Of a DNA stretch of 33,550 nucleotides, positions 29,984 to 33,550 are shown piece after piece. The stretch is taken from assembly GCA_023150845.1 (NCBI GenBank), contig JAKLKD010000041.1, positions 1-33,550 of the forward strand. The letters run 5' to 3'. Origin of the DNA: Myxococcota bacterium. Lineage in GTDB: Bacteria > Myxococcota_A > UBA796 > CAJQPC01. Below the pieces are notes generated by a model. It ran no database searches and was not told the origin of the DNA. It saw only the letters and a list, made by a program, of their open reading frames with translations. Within the stretch, counting starts at the first letter, position 1, and each line of letters starts with the position of its first letter. A program made the position numbers and the translations under genes.

Positions 29984-30571
29984 CTAAAACTTCGCCATAA
30001 AGAGCGCCGAGAGCACCACGACCACCAAGGCGGCGACGACGAGCCAGCGCCCGTCCCAGCCGTCTTGGCTGGCCGGAGGGCGCGGCTCGACGCGGGGGGG
30101 CGTGGGCGCGGCGGAGGGGGTGGGCGCGGGCATGAGGTTCACCGGGCGAGGCGGCGCGGGCCACGGCGCGGTGACCTCGCCGGGCTCGGGCTCTGGGGGA
30201 GGAGAGGGCGGGCGCGCCTCGATGGGCGGCTCGGGCAGGGTCACCGGGTCGAGGGGCTCCTCGGCGAGCCGGTCTATCACCCAGGAGGCCGGGCTGCCCT
30301 CGACGGCGGCGTAACGGTCGGCCTTGGGCGGGCTCATCGGCGCCATGAGCCGGGTGAGCAGCGCCCCGGCGTGGCTCGGGCTCGGGCGCAGGACCTCCGG
30401 GCGGGTGCGCTCCCGGCCTGAGGTCTCTAAGCTCGTCGAGGTGTCCAAGAGCGCCGGGTCGGGGCCGAGGTTGGTGCCGACCTCATCGAGGGCCTCAAAC
30501 ATGGCGCGGGGAGAGGTCGGCTCGCCGTGCTCGGTGCGCTCGACCTGGGGATCCGTAGGCTCAGCGGTCAC
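29984..30571 (-). CDS. Proline-rich protein with a C-terminal membrane anchor
   Basis: The 195-residue protein starts at a GTG that overlaps the upstream desaturase stop (GTGA). The N-terminal 100 residues are polar and mildly helical. Residues about 108-172 are Pro-rich (PPSPPPEPEPGEV, 'PAPTPSAAPTPPRVEPRPP'), and 175-193 is one hydrophobic helix, leaving only MAKF-type residues after it. That is a tail-anchor layout with the bulk in the cytoplasm. I do not recognise a family. Its coupling to the sterol-desaturase gene suggests it helps or tethers that enzyme; this is inference. Confidence 0.6.
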   Translation of the reverse strand: MTAEPTDPQVERTEHGEPTSPRAMFEALDEVGTNLGPDPALLDTSTSLETSGRERTRPEVLRPSPSHAGALLTRLMAPMSPPKADRYAAVEGSPASWVIDRLAEEPLDPVTLPEPPIEARPPSPPPEPEPGEVTAPWPAPPRPVNLMPAPTPSAAPTPPRVEPRPPASQDGWDGRWLVVAALVVVVLSALFMAKF

Positions 30572-31776
30572 GCCGCCACCTGGCGGTTTGGCGCCGTCGT
30601 GCGCAAGGAGAGGTGGAAGGGCGCGAGCGGCAGGCTGATGGCCAACATCACGACCCCAAGCGTGGTCCAGGCCCCGCCGAGGCCGAGCCCCACGAGGCCC
30701 AAGATCGAGAGCGCCCCGAGCCGAGCGCCCTCCACACGCCAGACCTCGGGCCGCTCCTCCAGGACCGAGGCCACGGACGCGAGGCTCCAGATCGAGCCGA
30801 CGGCCAGCGACATGAGGATGGCCGTCGGCAAGGTCGCCGAGGACACGAGCATCCACATCGTGAGCCCCACGGCGCTCACGAACACGGCCAAGGCGTAGGC
30901 GCGCAGGGCGGGTTGGGTGGTCTCGAAGGCCGGGGGCGGCTCGCCGGGGCTCGGCGCGGCCTCGCTCGTGGGGTGCCACTCCGGCGGGGCGAACCACAGC
31001 CAGAGCGCGTCCTTGAGGCTCGGCATGGCCCGGGACCGGCGCCAGAGCGTGACGAAGGGCTCGATGTTCGCCCAGAGCGGGTCGTAGGAGCGGAAGCGCT
31101 GCACGGTCCCGTAGTTGGGCTCGGCGTCTTCAGGGGTGAAGGTGCCGAACATTCGGTCCCAGATGATCAGCGCCGCCGCGTAGTTGCAGTCGAGGTAACG
31201 CTCGTCCCGGCCGTGGTGAACCCGGTGGTGCGAGGGCGTGTTGAGCACCAGCTCCAGCCAGCCCATTCGTTGGATGAGCCGGGTGTGAATCCAGAACTGG
31301 TAGACGAGGCTCACCGCCATCGAGATCGCGAACTGCGTCGTCGTGACGCCGACCAGCGCCAGGGGCAGGTAGAACAAGAAGCCGTAGAGGTTCGTGAACC
31401 AGGACTGCCGCAGGGCGACGATGAGGTTGTACTCCTCGGACTGGTGGTGCACGACGTGGGTGGCCCAGGCGAAGTTCACCCGGTGCGAGAAGCGGTGGTA
31501 CCAGTAGTAGAAGAAGTCCACGCCGATGAAGGCGAGGGCCCAGCCCAGCACCGGCTTCTCGCTGAGGTCCACGAAGGACCAGCGCCGGAAGATCAGCTCG
31601 TACACGCCGAGGAGCCCGGCGCCGACCAAGGCGTCGACCACCCGGCTGCCGACCCCGCAGGAGAGGTCGGTCAAGGAGTCCGCGTAGCCGTGGACGAGGC
31701 GCCCCTGACGCCGGGCCCACAGGAGCTCCAGCGCCACGAGGAAGAAGAAGAGCGGCACAGCGAGGGCGATGATCAT
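30568..31776 (-). CDS. Sterol desaturase / fatty acid hydroxylase family membrane enzyme
   Basis: The 402-residue protein has all di-iron histidine boxes: HRFSH (His94, His98), HVVHH (His107, His110, His111), His164, and HHRVHH (His183-His188). The 'NYAAALIIWDRMFGTF' end-motif (198-213) is also typical. It should oxidise a lipid, such as a sterol or fatty-acid chain, at the inner membrane. The first 220 residues form the family domain. Residues about 285-390 are an extra hydrophobic block with about four more helices, not part of the standard family. It is followed by the proline-rich tail-anchored protein with a 4-base overlap. Confidence 0.92.
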   Translation of the reverse strand: MIIALAVPLFFFLVALELLWARRQGRLVHGYADSLTDLSCGVGSRVVDALVGAGLLGVYELIFRRWSFVDLSEKPVLGWALAFIGVDFFYYWYHRFSHRVNFAWATHVVHHQSEEYNLIVALRQSWFTNLYGFLFYLPLALVGVTTTQFAISMAVSLVYQFWIHTRLIQRMGWLELVLNTPSHHRVHHGRDERYLDCNYAAALIIWDRMFGTFTPEDAEPNYGTVQRFRSYDPLWANIEPFVTLWRRSRAMPSLKDALWLWFAPPEWHPTSEAAPSPGEPPPAFETTQPALRAYALAVFVSAVGLTMWMLVSSATLPTAILMSLAVGSIWSLASVASVLEERPEVWRVEGARLGALSILGLVGLGLGGAWTTLGVVMLAISLPLAPFHLSLRTTAPNRQVAA

Positions 31777-31785
31777 CCCGGCATT

Positions 31786-31806
31786 TTACCGCGCCGAGGG
31801 CGGTAA
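31786..31806 (-). terminator. Hairpin downstream of the glutaredoxin-like gene
   Basis: TTACCGC and GCGGTAA pair over 7 bases with a 7-base loop, in the 32-base space between the glutaredoxin-like stop and the desaturase start. No clear T-tract follows in the - direction, so it is only a possible terminator. Confidence 0.3.
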
Positions 31807-31808
31807 TG

Positions 31809-32183
31809 TCAGGCCCGCGCGCCCTGGTTGGCGTACTCACGCAGCCAGTCGATGATGTCCGCGGACTCCAAGAGCGGCACACCGTCGATGAACAGGCAGG
31901 GCACCTGGGTGCGCCCCGTCGCCGCGATGAGCTCCTCGCGGGCGCCGGGCTCGACGAGGGTGTCGCGGGTGGGCACGTCGAGGCCCAGCTCACGGATCGC
32001 CCGGGCGACCCGGTAACAGAAGGGGCAAGAGTCGTATTTGTAGAGGACCAGCGCGCGGCGGGCGTCTGGGCCGGGGATCGTCGGGGGCTGCGCGCGCATC
32101 GGAGGGCTCCGTGGGGCGGGTTCGGGGACGACGGCGGGGCGGGGCGGGCGCAGGAGCGATCGAAGCCTGCTCATGAAGGACAT
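31809..32183 (-). CDS. Glutaredoxin-like thiol protein (thioredoxin fold)
   Basis: The 124-residue product has a redox motif 'SCPFC' (Cys53, Cys56), 'TQVPCLFIDGVPLLES' (cis-Pro95 in the glutaredoxin TxxP loop) and a C-terminal 'ADIIDWLREYA' helix, all as in glutaredoxin and GST N-terminal folds. The first 45 residues are a Pro-rich extension. An internal ATG at 32099 has GGAG at a good distance and would give a compact 96-residue form, so the true start is uncertain. It should reduce disulfides or glutathione adducts in the cytoplasm. It is followed after 32 bases by the sterol-desaturase gene. Confidence 0.85.
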   Translation of the reverse strand: MSFMSRLRSLLRPPRPAVVPEPAPRSPPMRAQPPTIPGPDARRALVLYKYDSCPFCYRVARAIRELGLDVPTRDTLVEPGAREELIAATGRTQVPCLFIDGVPLLESADIIDWLREYANQGARA

Positions 32184-32257
32184 CAGCGCTCCTGGGGTGT
32201 GGAGGTCCGCCCTCGATCCAGAGACGCCGCCGCGGTCAAAAGGTCGCGGCCCGTCGC

Positions 32258-33550
32258 TCAGGGGGTCGGCGGCTCGGCGAGGCCGATGCCGATGGCCACG
32301 GCGCCGAACACGCCGCTCGCGGAGCTCATCCAAGACTCCCGCGCGGCCTGGTAGTCGTCGAGGGGCTTCTTGGCGCCGTTGAGCGACGCGATGAGCTTGC
32401 CCACCTCGGCGATCTGCTCGTCCGACATCGAGCGGCGCTCCTTGGGGTCGCTGTACTTGTTCTTCTCCGCCTCAAGCAGGGTCAAGAGCGCGTCGTTGAA
32501 CACGCCGCTGGCCTCGACGATCTTGGCGCCTTCCCCCGTCGCGACGGCGTCGCTGAGGTTCTGCAGGGGCTTCGTCAGGCCGGAGACGTCTACGCCGTAG
32601 GAGCTGAGCGTCGCCACGGCGGCCTGCTGCTCGGAGATGACCGTCTTCACGTCGTTGAAGGCCTTCTCCGTCGCGGCCGCGTCCTGGCTGAGCTGGCTCG
32701 CCCCGAGGCCGCCGATGACCCCGACGGCGACGACCAAGAAGAAGACCGGGATCATCAACATGCCAAGGGTGCGGAGGATCCCGGGCAGGGCGCTCTCCGT
32801 CGGGGGCTGAGGGAGCTCCTTCGCGGCGTTGGCCTGGGCCTCACGAACGATCTGCTCGATGGCTGAGCCGCCCGTGGTGTTCATCGAGCGCCGCTGCTCC
32901 AGGCCGGAGCCCGAGGTGTTCAGGCGGCGCTGGGGGCCCGAGGGGTCGGTGATCGTCGGCATCGAGTCCTCACGCACCGGCGGCACGACGGACCGCTGCG
33001 GGAGCGCGAGGGGCTGGGAGGGCGTCGGGCGCGCCTGGAGCGGCTTCGAGGGCGGCGGGGCGGGCTCGGCGCTCTTGTTGGCGGGCACGGTGAACGACTG
33101 GCGGCGGCCCTTCACGCTCTCGACCCGGGCGGTCGGCACGGCTTCAGCGTTGGGCAGGCCGAACTCGGCGTTCTCTTCGTCCTCCGTCGTCCAGGTGTCT
33201 TCAGCGGCGCTGATGCCCCGGGCGTGGAAGGTGGGGATCGCGTCCTCGGGGTCGTAGGCGCGGTCGAGGCCCGTGAGGTGCCCGAGCCCGGACGGCCCGC
33301 CGACCTTCACCTCGTCGGTGATCTCGTCGATGGGCAGGGTGTTCACCGCGGCGGTCGCGGCGGTCGCGGCGGCGTTGAGCTGAAAGGAGCGGCGGGGCGT
33401 CTGCGGCGAGGGGGCGCCCAGCTCCTGGAGATCCTCGGGCATGAGCGTCGGGCGGGCGTCGTCGTCTTCCTCGTCCTGGGGCGCGGGGCGAGGCAGCGGG
33501 GGCGGCGGCGCGGCGCGGCGCTGGGCCTGGGGCGGTGGGGGCGGAGGAGC
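32258..33550 (-). CDS. Proline/Ala-rich single-pass membrane protein, 5' end beyond window
   Basis: The frame remains open to the window edge, so the start is not seen; 430 residues are visible. The N-terminal part is disordered and Pro-rich, with an acidic DEEDDD stretch and many Ser/Thr/Pro. Residues about 274-296 (counted from the Met at 33442 the segment is near 227-252, 'GMLMIPVFFLVVAVGVIGGL') form one membrane helix. The remaining 140 residues are a helical domain ('AFNDVKTVISEQQAAVATLS', 'LSDAVATGEGAKIVEASGVF'), likely outside the membrane. No family is recognised. It resembles the tail-anchored protein at 29984 only in its Pro-rich cytosolic part. Confidence 0.6.
   Translation of the reverse strand, partial: APPPPPPQAQRRAAPPPPLPRPAPQDEEDDDARPTLMPEDLQELGAPSPQTPRRSFQLNAAATAATAAVNTLPIDEITDEVKVGGPSGLGHLTGLDRAYDPEDAIPTFHARGISAAEDTWTTEDEENAEFGLPNAEAVPTARVESVKGRRQSFTVPANKSAEPAPPPSKPLQARPTPSQPLALPQRSVVPPVREDSMPTITDPSGPQRRLNTSGSGLEQRRSMNTTGGSAIEQIVREAQANAAKELPQPPTESALPGILRTLGMLMIPVFFLVVAVGVIGGLGASQLSQDAAATEKAFNDVKTVISEQQAAVATLSSYGVDVSGLTKPLQNLSDAVATGEGAKIVEASGVFNDALLTLLEAEKNKYSDPKERRSMSDEQIAEVGKLIASLNGAKKPLDDYQAARESWMSSASGVFGAVAIGIGLAEPPTP

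Overview
The window is very GC-rich throughout and its genes are tightly packed, often with ATGA or GTGA overlaps. Its products are Gram-negative: lipoproteins with lipoboxes, an OmpA-type outer-membrane protein with thrombospondin type-3 repeats, a small beta-barrel candidate, FG-GAP, kelch and beta-propeller lipoproteins, and a paired M16 protease operon. This mix suggests a Myxococcota-like (former deltaproteobacterial) organism. That is an inference from gene content, because no rRNA or marker gene is present.

Region 1 (1-10247, + strand) is the 3' half of an extracellular contractile injection system (eCIS; phage-tail-like, Afp/PVC relatives). In order it holds: the end of an Ala-rich helical protein, a tube/LysM adaptor (Afp7-like), a gp27-like hub (Afp8-like), a gp25 wedge protein, a large J-like baseplate protein, a tail protein I (Afp12-like), and a protein with an eCIS-type 'DEQ-YH...HG-GIV-GL' N-terminal domain. 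Last comes a membrane protein with a ubiquitin-like N-terminus, four membrane helices and a C-terminal C4HC3 PHD/RING-like zinc finger. No gp5-type OB-fold spike or PAAR tip is encoded between hub and wedge, where one is often found. Sheath, tube and ATPase genes are not in the window and may lie upstream.

Region 2 (10247-15719) holds envelope genes: an RlpA-like lipoprotein, a periplasmic protein of unknown role, the OmpA/TSP3 protein, then on the - strand a small outer-membrane protein, a kelch lipoprotein, and an HTTM membrane protein with its companion.

Region 3 (15804-20929) is defence-like and signalling. It has an Rpn (PD-(D/E)XK) nuclease gene with a likely intragenic start and a four-residue-repeat array, followed by a separate diverged duplicate of its C-terminal domain. 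It continues with a Cys-repeat FG-GAP lipoprotein, a GAF-adenylate cyclase and a MazEF-type toxin-antitoxin pair.

Region 4 (20983-33550) holds an L,D-transpeptidase with an M23-like domain, an active/inactive M16 pair, an amidohydrolase lipoprotein with a possible leader minicistron, a GT9 glycosyltransferase and a TetR-methyltransferase operon with two palindromic operators. It ends with a propeller lipoprotein, a sterol-desaturase family enzyme, a glutaredoxin-like protein and two proline-rich single-pass membrane proteins, the last cut by the window end. There is no gene-free stretch longer than about 300 bases, and I recognised no tRNA, rRNA, insertion sequence or CRISPR array.
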